A stretch of DNA of 64,000 bases from Diphasiastrum complanatum. Lineage: Eukaryota > Streptophyta > Lycopodiopsida > Lycopodiales > Lycopodiaceae. Shown here piece by piece: positions 1 through 10,301 of this stretch. A program made the position numbers and the translations under genes. The first letter of the stretch is position 1, and each line of letters begins with the position of its first letter. The notes under the pieces are model-generated. The model had not been told where the DNA came from. It saw only the letters and a program-made list of their open reading frames with translations, and made no database searches. The DNA lies in NCBI GenBank assembly GCA_029204225.1, contig CM055093.1:4246056-4310055 (forward strand), in the 5' to 3' direction.

Positions 1-494
<494 letters not shown>

Positions 495-823
495 AAGCAT
501 GAAACATAAATTAATATATAACACAAACCGTAAATCAGTAGCATGAAACACACGCAAACACACGCATGCACACGCACACCCACCCACACCGACCCTAAAC
601 ACACATGAAGGGAAAAACAGAGAGAACATTATAGAGTGCTAATCAAAACTCCCGACCCACACGATTATATCCTACTCTAGAATGTCACCACATGTTCCCT
701 CCCTGCGGCGTTTGGGCTTTTTTGTGAAACTCATCTTCCAACAAAAAACATTTGAACCACGCCTTTAATGGAAGAAAACAAGGGCTACACAAATTCTTAG
801 AATTGGGAGTGTTGGTTACCTTT

Positions 824-928
<105 letters not shown>

Positions 929-969
929 ACGTGAATGAGTCTATTATGGGTGATTGAATATGGAAATCA

Positions 970-1145
970 AGATTAACTACATCTAATCATTCTATTTGGA
1001 TTTTTTCTTTTAGAAGCAAGTGAGAGATTAACTTCATCTAATCATTCTATTTGGATTTTTCCTTTTAGAAGCAGGTGAGAGATTAACTTCATCTAAATAT
1101 TCTATTTGGATTTTTCCTTTTAGAAGCAAGTGAGAGATTAACTTC
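970..1145 (+). repeat. 55-bp tandem repeat derived from copia gag
   Basis: Just over three copies of a 55-bp unit; the hexamer AGATTA recurs at 970, 1025, 1080 and 1135. Each unit reads LLEASERLTSSNHSIW, nearly the N-terminus of the copia gag at 48598 in this window (FLLEASERLSTSNYSIWKV). The period is not a multiple of three, so the gag frame is lost at every junction. This is a triplicated scrap of a Ty1/copia gag gene, not a functional protein repeat. It is separate from the (CT) tract just upstream. Confidence 0.85.
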
Positions 1146-1221
1146 AAAGTATCGTGGCACTCATCCTATCGCTCAATATTTTTTGGCCAAACTATACTTG
1201 AAGTGTCATAAGAGTCAAAGA

Positions 1222-1440
1222 TTAAAGCATTTCCAAAAAACACTTTAAGGAGTTTACCTCTCGTACTCTTGGATTCTCTATGTGCACTCCATTGGCCCAA
1301 ATATGATCGTTGACAATCCTCCTTGTCCAAATCCTAAGGTCTTTGCATTGTGTGCATGTACATGGTATCCTCTCATCATATTTTGTTTGAAACTGGTCCA
1401 ATAATTCAATTGCAAATTGCACAAATTCTTTCAATGTCAT
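1222..1440 (-). pseudogene. CACTA (En/Spm) transposase-associated domain fragment
   Basis: A 72-codon minus-strand segment. It shows the pattern of the small domain found at the N-terminus of plant CACTA (En/Spm) transposases: an EFVQFA helix, then a CxCxxC cluster (CTCTQC), then a hydrophobic stretch and a VNDHIWANG segment where the family usually has VxxHLxxxGF. The final His and Gly are in place. Nothing downstream resembles the rest of a TNP2-type transposase, so this is a fragment. No CACTA terminal repeats were seen nearby. The family call rests on motif spacing only. Confidence 0.5.
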
Positions 1441-1638
1441 TCAAGTGAAAATTGACAAATTCTAACATGTGATAAAAATTGACAAAATAGTCTTTGTACA
1501 TTTAGTGCATTTTCAACCTTCATTTGTGATAAAGTGGTGTCTTGGCTTTCCAAAGAGCAATATACTATATCCAAAGAGCAAATCGGATTACATCACTATT
1601 ACAAATAAAAAAATTATGACATAAATCAATATACATAC

Positions 1639-2016
1639 ATGTGATGGATCAATAGGCGGTCTACGTCGACTGATGGAAGAGCTTGAAGATGAACCAGTCA
1701 ATAGTTGTTCATTGTACTTTAGTCTTGATTGCTCCTTTTTTCTGTGATAGAGCTCAATTCCTTTTTCTTTCTCTAAATCATGTGAAGGTACAATAATTTC
1801 CCTAAAATTCATAATTCCAATCATATGTCATTGTAAGAATAAATTTTCAAGAAAAATTATACACTGATATTCAAATAACAAATAAAGTGCAATTGATGTC
1901 AATATCAATAACAATATATACCTGCTGTTGCGATCATGAGATGAATCGCTATCTGATGATGATGACATCATCGATGACATATACACACTGTAGCCAGCTA
2001 CTCTATACCACATCAT
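1639..2016 (-). pseudogene. Two spliced exon-like segments, protein not recognised
   Basis: Minus-strand exon A (2016 down to 1922) encodes a Ser/Asp-rich stretch (SSSSDSDSSHDRNS) and ends CAGCAG before a GTATAT donor. Exon B (1801 down to 1639) follows an ATTTTAG acceptor and ends before a GTATGT donor. Phase is kept across the junction: the split codon restores Arg and reads on into EIIVPSHDLEKEKGIELYH and a Ser-rich, Arg-rich tail. Matching splice signals and phase suggest a once-spliced gene or transposon. The acidic/Ser start recalls the beginning of some Harbinger-type nucleases, but no catalytic motif is visible, so I do not assign it. Confidence 0.35.
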
Positions 2017-2962
2017 AAGTAATCATTATGAGACCGTATGTTCTGAACATATATATTAAAATTTGTTAAAGACATGCCAATATCTAATCCATGTATATTC
2101 TACTTATGCTTAATGTAGATCTAATATTCTAGTAACATTACTATCAAGAAAATTGCTTGGGTGGGGCAACACATGACAAGCAATCAAAATGAGGTTCATA
2201 CTGACAAATGTTAGACATCAGTAGATAGTGTGTGCAGGCCTATCTCAACTGATTTAAAGACCACATAGCAGTCAATGTTCGAAGCTCTCAGTTTAAACTC
2301 TTGTCTAAGATGAGTGATGATCTTAATGGATTGGCCCAGTGTGCCATGGTATCTCGTGACGAGCAATATGCATTTGCCCTTTCTATCTATGGTTGCTTTG
2401 TATGCAATAAATCATATACTAGATAACACACCATTGATCAACATATTTATTACAATGCTAAATGATATTTCAACTAATTACTATGATTCCATATAAGGTT
2501 ATATAGGTCACACACCAACAATTAAAAAGATTTATCATATAGGTCACATATCACTAAGGTCCTCCATATAACATAAATGCTTTTGATCAAGAATCTAAAT
2601 GACCCCATGCAACCATTTAAGAGGCCACATGACAAAAGCAAAAAAAATTTATTTGACCATGTAATTATGTCATCAAATTATATCAAATCTATGACACCTA
2701 GATTATTAATAAACTAAATGTTTTATGACATCACCGATTTGACATAATATTATGTCATAAAATCTTAAAAAACTTGTCAAATTACTTGTTTAATAATAAT
2801 ATGTACTATTTCTTATCTCATGATTTTGTCTTGTATGTATGGAATCCCATGGATTGTTTTCAATCGTAAACTCTTAACCTTTATTGTTTTGTGATTGTTT
2901 ACTCTGTGGTTTACAAAAAAGTTTAATCTCAATTTAATTAAATCTTTGATTCTATTTTGTAG
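2017..2962. other. AT-rich DNA, no gene seen
   Basis: Repeated use of words such as TGACATCA and ATATAGGTCACA, but no coding segment or clear tandem array. Confidence 0.5.
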
Positions 2963-3130
2963 AGAGGCTCTACAACTTCAAGTGTTCGTGATGTGGAAGA
3001 AAATGTGGAAGAGAACGTGGAAGAGTACGTGAATGAAAGTGAAGGGGAGTTTGAGATGTGGACACCAACGTACACCTACAAGATGAAGGAGGCAAGGAGG
3101 GAAGAAGTGATGATGAGTAGAGGTTTTTAA
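2963..3130 (+). pseudogene. Possible terminal exon of an unknown gene
   Basis: After a TTTTGTAG acceptor-like site, 56 codons run open to TAA at 3128-3130. The product is acidic with a short repeat (VEENVEENVEEYV), followed by MWTPTYTYKMKEARREE. Sequence after the stop is AT-rich, as for a 3' UTR. No partner exon was identified upstream and the protein is not recognised. It may belong to the transposon remnants nearby. Confidence 0.3.
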
Positions 3131-3890
3131 ATTAAATGTAAGGCCTTGTAGAAGGCAATGTAGGAAGAGAGAATTTATTCTCTCATCAATGTACTTGTTT
3201 TCAAATCAATCAATATAATGTTTTGGCATCACATCATTCTTGCAAAATTTTTGAATGCATATATTTTTAATCCATGAATGCAAATGTATAGTCTATTGAA
3301 TGCACATCTATTGATTGCAAATGTATCTATTGATGTATTCAATGTAGTTTATAGTCTATTTAATGCACATCTATGCAATGCAAATGTATCCATTGACGAA
3401 TTCAATGCAATGTATCTATTTTAGCACATGATTTGCATGCTAGAATGCACAATAAAAAATAATGGAAAGCACAATGGAAAGTAATGGAAATAGATAACAC
3501 ATTAAGCTATCAACTAAATATCAAATTAATCAAAATAAATGTGAATTTACCTTTACTATTGTATCTCCATTGTTTTGCAATCTTTGTTTTTCCTTTTGCA
3601 TGCACTTGATCTTTAAATTCTTTGCAATGAAAGCTCATTTTTCAAATCCAAACCTACATCACAAACAAAAAAGATCTTAAAGCTTATGATCACAAAACAC
3701 ATACTATTAACATCCATCAATACACTAAAAATCCTAAACACTATCAATCTTCTCACTCACATTCATCCTCATCTCATTCTCACTCCCATCTATACTCTCT
3801 TTTTCTCTCTCTCACACAACCCAAAAATAGAAAGTCACCTCTAGTTTCGGAGCGAACCACATTTTGGTTCGTGCCAAATGTTTTTTATTT
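3131..3890. other. AT-rich DNA with TGCAAATGTA/CTATTGA word repeats
   Basis: Around 3250-3425 the words AATGCAAATGTAT, TCTATTGA and GTCTATT recur irregularly, a degenerate short repeat. No gene is visible. Confidence 0.5.
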
Positions 3891-3899
3891 GGACAAATT

Positions 3900-4420
3900 T
3901 TTTTGCGTGGATTATCCACGCAAATTCCAGAAACCTTTCCGCATGGATATAAAAAAAAAATTATCCACGCGGTATCCACGGCCTCAACTCTCTGGATTTT
4001 GCGTGGATAAAGTGAATTTTGCGTGGATGATCCACGCGTGGATAATTATCCATGTAGTATCCACACAAAAGCCGAGCCTTTTTTATTTTATTTTTACTAT
4101 GGCATGGATTATCCATGCGTAAATTATCCACGCGAAATTAGAATTCCTATTTCCAGCTTTGGGTGTCGGAGGTTTGCCCGGCTGCCGGTAGTCGGACTTG
4201 GCGTGGATAATCCACGCGTGAATAATCCACGCATTTTGGATTTCATGACATCCAGCCGATTTGCTACCGGAAAAGACATTTGCATGGAACATCCACTCAT
4301 GGATAATCCACACGCTTGTATCCACGCGTATATCCACGCCAATCCATGATAAAAAAAATTTTGTTCGCGCGTCCTCCTTTGTATTGTGCATGGATATTTG
4401 CGTGGATATTTTCTATAAGT
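3900..4420. repeat. Cluster of GCGTGGAT / ATCCACGC palindromes
   Basis: More than a dozen copies of GTGGAT or its complement ATCCAC within about 520 bp, in both orientations and often paired back to back. Perfect 17-bp inverted repeats GCGTGGAT-N-ATCCACGC occur at 3905-3921 (centre T), 4021-4037 (centre G) and 4201-4217 (centre A). Others are degenerate, with CATGG for CGTGG. Spacers between pairs are unrelated and some are GC-rich (about 4165-4200). Overlapping reading frames on both strands are by-products of this symmetry. Confidence 0.9.
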
Positions 4421-4424
4421 GTTC

Positions 4425-5820
4425 TTGTGACATGTAGCAAAATTCATGATATCTCCACAGATGGTGAATATCTACATCAAGCATTCAAAAGTATCATCAC
4501 TTCACAAAATACCATTCAAAGTTTCACCCAAACAACTCTACATAAGTTAAAGTAAATGTTTAGAGCTAAACTTCTAGCAAATAACATACATGTATCATCT
4601 CATTGCCATATTTTTACAAGATGAGTGATGCTCTTATGAACTTTGGTGCCTCTCTTTTGTGTTGTAGGTGGTGTTACCACAACTAAAGACAATGGTCACC
4701 TAGCTAGCTCTTTACCCTTACTCTCATTTTAACTTTTTGTGAAGATTAAAATAAGGTAGAAAAATAGCTTAGTAAAATTTTGATGGTTGTTCTTAACTTT
4801 TAAAGGCAAATGCTTTATGGATTGTGATGATGATTTTTCTTTTTGGCCAATCCAACAATTTCAGCATTATGGCAAGGCCTTCATGACATAATTCCACAAT
4901 AATAACTCGAATACATACATTCAAAACATCAATAGATAATAACAAAGTTTGGTACAAGCAATAGAAACTTTAATCTCTTATAATACAACTTTCTTCTTCT
5001 TGTAAATCTAAAATTGCTAATCACTAGCTTGAAGAGAGATCTAACATGACAAGATTTCTTGATGATTATTATTCCATTATATTAGACAACACAATTAACC
5101 AAAACAAGTTTTCCTAGAAAAGACTCTTGTGCCAATCTAACATCGATAAGATGAAAGTAAAAATTGCATAGATCTTTGAGGTCAACGAAGGCTATAGGGT
5201 AAGTATTTAGCTTGGTAGTCTGCACCATAGTCATTGTGGAAATAATAATAAGATGAGCACACCGATGATTGATTATCTACTTTTTCATGCAGTAGCATTA
5301 GAACATGATAAGATAAATATGATTCAATGCACTTTCAAGTGATTCATATCTAAATTGCATATTTTCATATGTTTTGAAGTTGAAATGTATCTATATTTTT
5401 TATAAGTTTGTGTCTTATAATAACAAATTTGATATTAGTCTATTATAACGTTTGAAGTTGCACAAAACAGCTATTTGCCTATAAAATTGTGGTATTTTCT
5501 TTGAGGTTTAGACAAATGCATTTATTAGTGTTTTTGCTGAAGAGGTAGGTATCGATAAATTAAGTTATCGTTATGATTTTTTTTTTTTTTTACATTTTAA
5601 GTTGCAAGAGCTTCCACTATCACAATCACTACCACAAAAGTAGTTATAATTTTTACAATCATAGAACTAAGATTGAATATTGAGATTAAAAAAAAATAAG
5701 AATTGCGTATGAAATGATTTTGCTGACAAATGAGTGATCTTCATTGAATGATAGTTTCTTACAATGGGTTTAATATTTTGATCACAAAATGTGTCCATCT
5801 TTTTGGAATCGTAAAGTTGG
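4425..5820. other. No gene seen
   Basis: AT-rich sequence with poly-T and poly-A runs near 5578 and 5688. No coding segment, RNA gene or array was recognised on either strand. Confidence 0.5.
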
Positions 5821-5824
5821 CAAA

Positions 5825-6075
5825 GATTCAAGAATATTCACTATCAATATTCACAATAATCATGATCAATATTCATAATGTTCCAATATTTATGATCAGT
5901 ATTCACGATCACTATTTACAATAATCACAATCAATGTTTACAATAACCACGAGTACTCACAACAATCATGATCAATATTCATGAGTATTCACGATCAATA
6001 CTCGCAATAATCACGATCCGTATTCACGAGTATTCACAATATTCACGAACAGTATTCATAATAATCATGAATTAT
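5825..6075. repeat. Degenerate TATTCACAATAATCACGATCA minisatellite
   Basis: About nine imperfect units of roughly 25-30 bp built from the blocks TATTCAC, AATAATCA and (A)CGATCA, in one orientation. Spacing drifts because block order varies. No coding content. Confidence 0.8.
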
Positions 6076-6850
6076 CTAAAAGATATTTGCTTTTCAATAT
6101 TCACAATTCTAAATAATTGTCATCAACCGTTAATCATGTAGTCTTCATGACACATATTTGAACATGCGATCAATCCTTCATCCGATATATGGAAGACATT
6201 TTGTATACATCCTACAAAAGAAGACACTATTAGAAACAATAAGAATATATATAGTCAAAGACGTTACCAAAACAAATTGTCACTTGTCATAATTCTTGAT
6301 TCAAACAATTCAAGTATCTTTGCTTGATGAAAAATTAATTAGGTTAAAATTCATCCTTCGTTAGCAATAGTCATAGAAGGCTTCTTAAGTCAACCTCATG
6401 GAGCTACTATATATATAGAATCCAAAAAAAATCGATCATCGTTGTCAGTCATTCCACTTCATGCTTGAGATTCTGACATACATATACTTTTTGCCTCAAT
6501 GTATCAAGGATGTATGATGATCCTTCTCATCAGCTAACATATATGCTTGATTGAAGAGCTTCTATATCTCTTTTGAAGGGCCTATCTACTTTCTTTGTCA
6601 ATTCAATGTGAAAGGTGCATTTTCAAAAATATGTATTCTCCCATATCAAGATGGTTGGTCTCAGGATACATTATCTCAGTTTAAATAACCACCCCTTTCT
6701 TTTGCATAAGCTTGCCAAACTTATCAACTTGGACTAGCCTTAAGAAACTTTTCCTATTTGAATAATGTGAAAGATTCAACTAGTTTGATCTATTTGCTAT
6801 ATTTTCATATTTGGCAAATTGAGGCCAACTTTGTTATAGACTTAGAGTTT
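6076..6850. other. No gene seen
   Basis: AT-rich, non-repetitive DNA between the minisatellite and the copia LTR. The left LTR edge is not resolved and may lie inside this interval. Confidence 0.4.
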
Positions 6851-8187
6851 GAGTTTTCAAAGTTCATTTGTCTAAATTTCATTTGAATAAATACTTTTTG
6901 AAAGTGAAAGTTAGAAGTCGAGTTTGAGTAGATTCAAATTTGAATGTTGGGTACTTTAAATCTAGATCCAAAAATAGTAGGTTTAACATTTTGGTGGGAA
7001 AGCCAAGTGGCCAAATAGGGTTTGGACCTGTTATAAAAGGATGTAACTCGTGGAGAGACATATCTTCTCTCTTCTCTCTTCTCTATCTCATTTCATGCTT
7101 ATACATGGTTCTCTTGGGTTCTACTATCCATTGGTGCACTATACTTGTGATTGTATGCAATTCTATGAGAATGATCTATATTTGTTATTTTTGGATCCAC
7201 ACGTGTGAAATACAGTAGCTTGCTGGTTTTGTACGGACAACAACAGTACTTTATCATTTGATTCAAGTTTGATCAAGTTCTATTAGTGTTTGCATCTCAT
7301 TTTGTGTGTAGATGTTGATTGTTCTACATTGGTGAGATTGGTAGAGTAGCTTCTTTTGTAACCCAAGATCTTTTTGTGGATTGGATCATCAATGATCTAA
7401 AATCCTTCACATGGTATTAGAGCTTGTGTTTCAAGTTATGAAGGAGGAAATCATGTCTATCAATGATTTGGTAAAGATATCAAGGCTAGAGCATAATAGA
7501 GAGTACTCGATTTTTGCTTTTGTAGATTGGATTTTTTGTAGATCAAAACCCTATATAGGTCTATAAACTTGAGAAATTCCAATTTTTGATTTCACATACT
7601 GGATTTGGCCGATTTTTGGATCATTGGATCAGCCTAAGTGGTGGCTAATAGATTGCATATCAATTTTTCAGCATTTGCATGTAGATTTGGAATAGTCAAT
7701 TTTTTGTGATTTTGTCAAAACCCTAATTTTGATTGGATATCTAGATAGTGAGGTTCCTGGACTTCATTTGAGTGTGTTTCAATCTTAGGAAATGGCAAAA
7801 GTTATTAGATTGAGGATAGATTATAGGTTGATCAAGATTTCATGATTCTATGTGTTGATTTGCTTGGTATAAGTGCTAGAATAGAATTGTTGAGATAGTT
7901 TCAAATCTTTGTGATTTCTTTTGAAAACATTTGTTGTTGCTCAAAGGAGTGCTTTGTGCATTGAAACAGATTAAAAGAGAAGATCAGGTCATTGCTACAT
8001 GGCAACCTCAATTGGAGTCATGTTGGAAGCCAATGATAAGCTTACCTCAAGTAGCTATTCATTGTGGAAAGTGAGGATAAAATCACTTCTTGAGATGAAT
8101 GATGTTCTAGATATTGTTGTAGGTTTGGAGGAGAGACCAGAAACACAATACGATACTATGTCACAAAATTTCCTTTTTGTCAAATAG
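6850..8187 (+). mobile_element. Truncated Ty1/copia element: 5' LTR end, primer-binding site, leader, start of gag
   Basis: A primer-binding site resembling the 3' end of initiator Met-tRNA (TGGTATTAGAGC, one change from TGGTATCAGAGC) lies at 7412-7423, so the sequence just before it is the end of a 5' LTR. The LTR left edge was not found; the start given is a guess. The LTR holds a CACACGTGTG palindrome at 7198-7207. A non-coding leader leads to gag at 7999, where an ATG opens 62 codons with the copia gag N-terminal pattern (MATSIGVMLEANDKLTSSSY, then SLWKVRIKSLL). Homology ends near 8187. No protease, integrase, RT or 3' LTR follows. Confidence 0.7.
7412..7423 (+). promoter_or_regulatory. 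Retrotransposon primer-binding site
   Basis: TGGTATTAGAGC, placed directly after the LTR end. It differs by one base from the sites at 22121, 36485 and 47943. Such sites pair with the 3' end of initiator Met-tRNA to prime minus-strand DNA synthesis. Confidence 0.8.
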
Positions 8188-8574
8188 AATTTCAATTTTG
8201 TTTTAACTATAAATTCTTCCTTTGGGTCTTAGTCTACCAATCCACAAAGTTCAACCTCTCACTTCTTGGAGTCCAGCCCGTTCTAATGGGGTATTTATAT
8301 TCAATGACACAAGCCAACTATTTTTTTGTGCCTTTTGCAATTTTTTTTTTTTGAAAAATTGGAGATCACAATATTTTGTTGAGGGCACATGGGAAAAAAA
8401 AAACAGGTGCCATAATACATGATGTAAAATCGGTTTTTTCTTTTTTACAAAGGAAAGGGAGGCCTCCAAAACAATCTCATTTCACAAAACATCACATGTC
8501 CACTCCGTTATAGACAATATGAATTCCATACGTGTAGATACCTATTCTGTTTAATAATGGTCATGTCCATCGCA
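8188..8574. other. No gene seen
   Basis: Low-complexity T and A runs (about 8340-8350, 8395-8403, 8437-8448). No recognisable coding content. Confidence 0.5.
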
Positions 8575-8725
8575 GTGCGGTGTATGGGGTAGAGTTGTTG
8601 ACTGCGACCGGCAAGGTGCATGCTCAAATCCCAACCACTACGTAGTGACATCTTAGGTGCTTGCTCCTCACTGGGCGCTGCCAGACTGTATGTGCTGTGT
8701 ACAACCTACGAGTTAATTAAAATAA
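8575..8725 (+). mobile_element. tRNA-derived SINE-like repeat
   Basis: A stretch with RNA polymerase III-like internal promoter boxes: an A-box-like GTATGGGGTAGAGTTG near 8582, and a B-box-like GCTCAAATCCC near 8620. It ends in an A-rich tail near 8718-8731. The flanks TAATAATGGTCAT (about 8549) and AATAATGACCAT (about 8730) look like an imperfect target-site duplication. Tail, boxes and flanking repeat together suggest a SINE. Family not identified. Confidence 0.45.
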
Positions 8726-8778
8726 AAAAAATAATGACCATAAGCCATATACAATGAATCCATTATGCAATGGAACCA

Positions 8779-8935
8779 CCCAACGGGGGTTGGCTCAATT
8801 GGTTAGCTTAGCATCCAAAGTTTCTTCGGTCCCAAATTTGAGCCTCCCCTTGGAAACTAGGAAACATTACACAATGGGGTAGCTTGACATCCAAAGTTTC
8901 TTCAGTCCCAGATTCGAGCCTCTCCTTGGAAGCCA
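8779..8935 (+). mobile_element. Second tRNA-derived SINE-like repeat with internal duplication
   Basis: Begins with GGGGGTTGGCTCAATTGGTTAGC, a good A-box-like tRNA 5' half, followed by a B-box-like GGTCCCAAATTTGAGCC. The segment TAGCTTAGCATCCAAAGTTTCTTCGGTCCC (about 8803) is repeated as TAGCTTGACATCCAAAGTTTCTTCAGTCCC (about 8880), so the body is partly duplicated. The second copy keeps GATTCGAGCC, close to a canonical B box. Not a functional tRNA: no cloverleaf could be closed by eye. Confidence 0.5.
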
Positions 8936-9206
8936 TTCGGCACAGACCCTAGACCGAGACAGGAGTCTTGCAAAAAAAAAGATGGACTTGGTGGACACCA
9001 AGAAGGGGTTTTGTGGATAAGGTTGTTTATTGGTTCAGAATACAATGCATTTGAAGATAAGAGGCCTAAGGAAGGGATAAGAGGTAGGGATGAGCTTCTT
9101 TTGTAGGGAAAAGGGTAGATAGATAGGTAGTATTCCATCATTTTTTGCATTACACAGCAGATGAAGCTTTCATTAGGCATAATAACTGAAACATTATTGC
9201 TGCAGT

Positions 9207-9232
9207 AGCAGCAGCAGCAGCAGCAGCAGCAA
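9207..9232. repeat. (CAG)8 trinucleotide repeat
   Basis: Eight GCA/CAG units, preceded by a broken GCTGCAGTAGCA. Not inside any recognised reading frame. Confidence 0.9.
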
Positions 9233-9387
9233 TGCCAGAAACAGAAAACAAAAATGCAAAGGAAAAAAGCTACACTAACTATAGCTTCAATTTCATACTG
9301 GAAGTAATGTTGAACTAGATTGCCATTGGAGCCTACACAAAATGGTAGATTTCTATTCTGAAAAGCAATGCGTTGCGCAATTCAGCA

Positions 9388-9672
9388 TCAAAAGTTGAAC
9401 AAGGATTTTAATTCCTTTTGCACTGTTGTAACTGATGATGCATAACTCAGAATTGCATTTCTTTTGGCTCTTTGTGAGCAATGACTGGGACATGGAGTGA
9501 TAATTGCAACAAACGTAATCTCATTTGATGGATGCTGCTCACATTTGCAAGTGTATGAACACTTGGTCGGTGATGGCAAATAAGGAGCAGTTTCGTCAAG
9601 CATTTTTGTGACAACTGAATCGTATGCTATGTTCATCCGAGCTTGCAGGTCAATTTTGAAGGGTAATGGCAA
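9388..9672 (-). CDS. Short Cys-containing ORF, unknown
   Basis: An open minus-strand frame of 94 codons from ATG. The product has a Cys cluster (CSYTCKCEQ and, later, CPSHC) and a basic C-terminal half. Its N-terminal stretch (LPFKIDLQARMNIAYDSVV) is duplicated just upstream on the same strand (LPLNIELKAQINIANVSV, about 9731-9680), a local 60-bp tandem duplication. The ORF lies head-to-head with the candidate first PPR exon. No family recognised; it may be chance or an exon of a decayed gene. Confidence 0.25.
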   Translation of the reverse strand: MPLPFKIDLQARMNIAYDSVVTKMLDETAPYLPSPTKCSYTCKCEQHPSNEITFVAIITPCPSHCSQRAKRNAILSYASSVTTVQKELKSLFNF

Positions 9673-9752
9673 TTCACAGAAACATTGGCTATGTTTATCT
9701 GAGCTTTGAGTTCAATATTCAAGGGTAATGGTTAACGACAACCAGGCTGGTG

Positions 9753-10301
9753 ATGCCGATGACAGTAATGGGGGTATTTTATACTATGAACGAGCGTGGT
9801 ACAATAGATCCTTCATCTAGGGTAGGCTGGAGCTTGCAACATTGCTTTGATACTCAAGAGCATGTGGCTACTCCACATACAGGGTTTGCTCATGCAATAA
9901 ACCTTCACAAGGCTTTAAGCCGTCCATCATTTTGTGTTTTATGTTTGCAAGGAATCAATAAACAGCATGAGCACAAACCCTCCGTGCAGGATGAAGCACC
10001 TGGGGATAGGGCAGGGGGGAGTAAACAAGCCATGGAACGAGAGCAGAGGTTGATGAAGCAGGTCAAGGATCCTGAGGAGGGTTTTAGAATGTGGAAACAA
10101 CCACAGCAGAGGCCTGGATCCAGCCTGTTCTCGATCAAGACCAAGCGAGATGGTGTCCAAAGGTCTAGGGTTAAGAGTGGGGATGAAAAGACTGCAGAAA
10201 AAGCTGCAATCGAAATTTTGGTCCATGGTGGGGAAAATATCGCCTCAGTTCTGCAACGCTTACTGGAGTCAGTTGGAAATTGTCCGTCTGTCTGGGATCA
10301 G
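9753..10301 (+). CDS. Candidate first coding exon of the PPR gene
   Basis: An open frame from ATG 9753 gives 183 codons up to the proposed exon end at 10301 (CTGGGATCAG). It includes a charged middle region (KQAMEREQRLMKQVKDPEEG) and an ENIASVLQRLLESVGNC segment like the linker before the first PPR motif in pTAC2-type proteins. Joining 10301 to 12424 keeps phase and reads SVWDQ then ILASQNDDHA. The donor would be non-canonical: GC (GCATGG) instead of GT. The open frame runs on to 10424 with a hydrophobic, intron-like tail; an alternative GT donor is at 10351. The ATG is the first in frame, and an organelle targeting peptide is not obvious. The link is inferred from phase and position. Confidence 0.45.

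Noticed and set aside
3900-4420. DnaA-box-like words (TTATCCAC) suggesting a bacterial origin
   Set aside because: The setting is plant nuclear DNA with introns and retrotransposons; the motif is part of GCGTGGAT palindromes and no dnaA or origin context exists.
4023-4447. Overlapping 100-codon frames on both strands
   Set aside because: Caused by the palindromic GTGGAT repeats, which keep frames open on both strands; no conserved protein features.
8779-8935. Functional tRNA gene
   Set aside because: A/B-box-like words are present but no cloverleaf closes and the body is duplicated.
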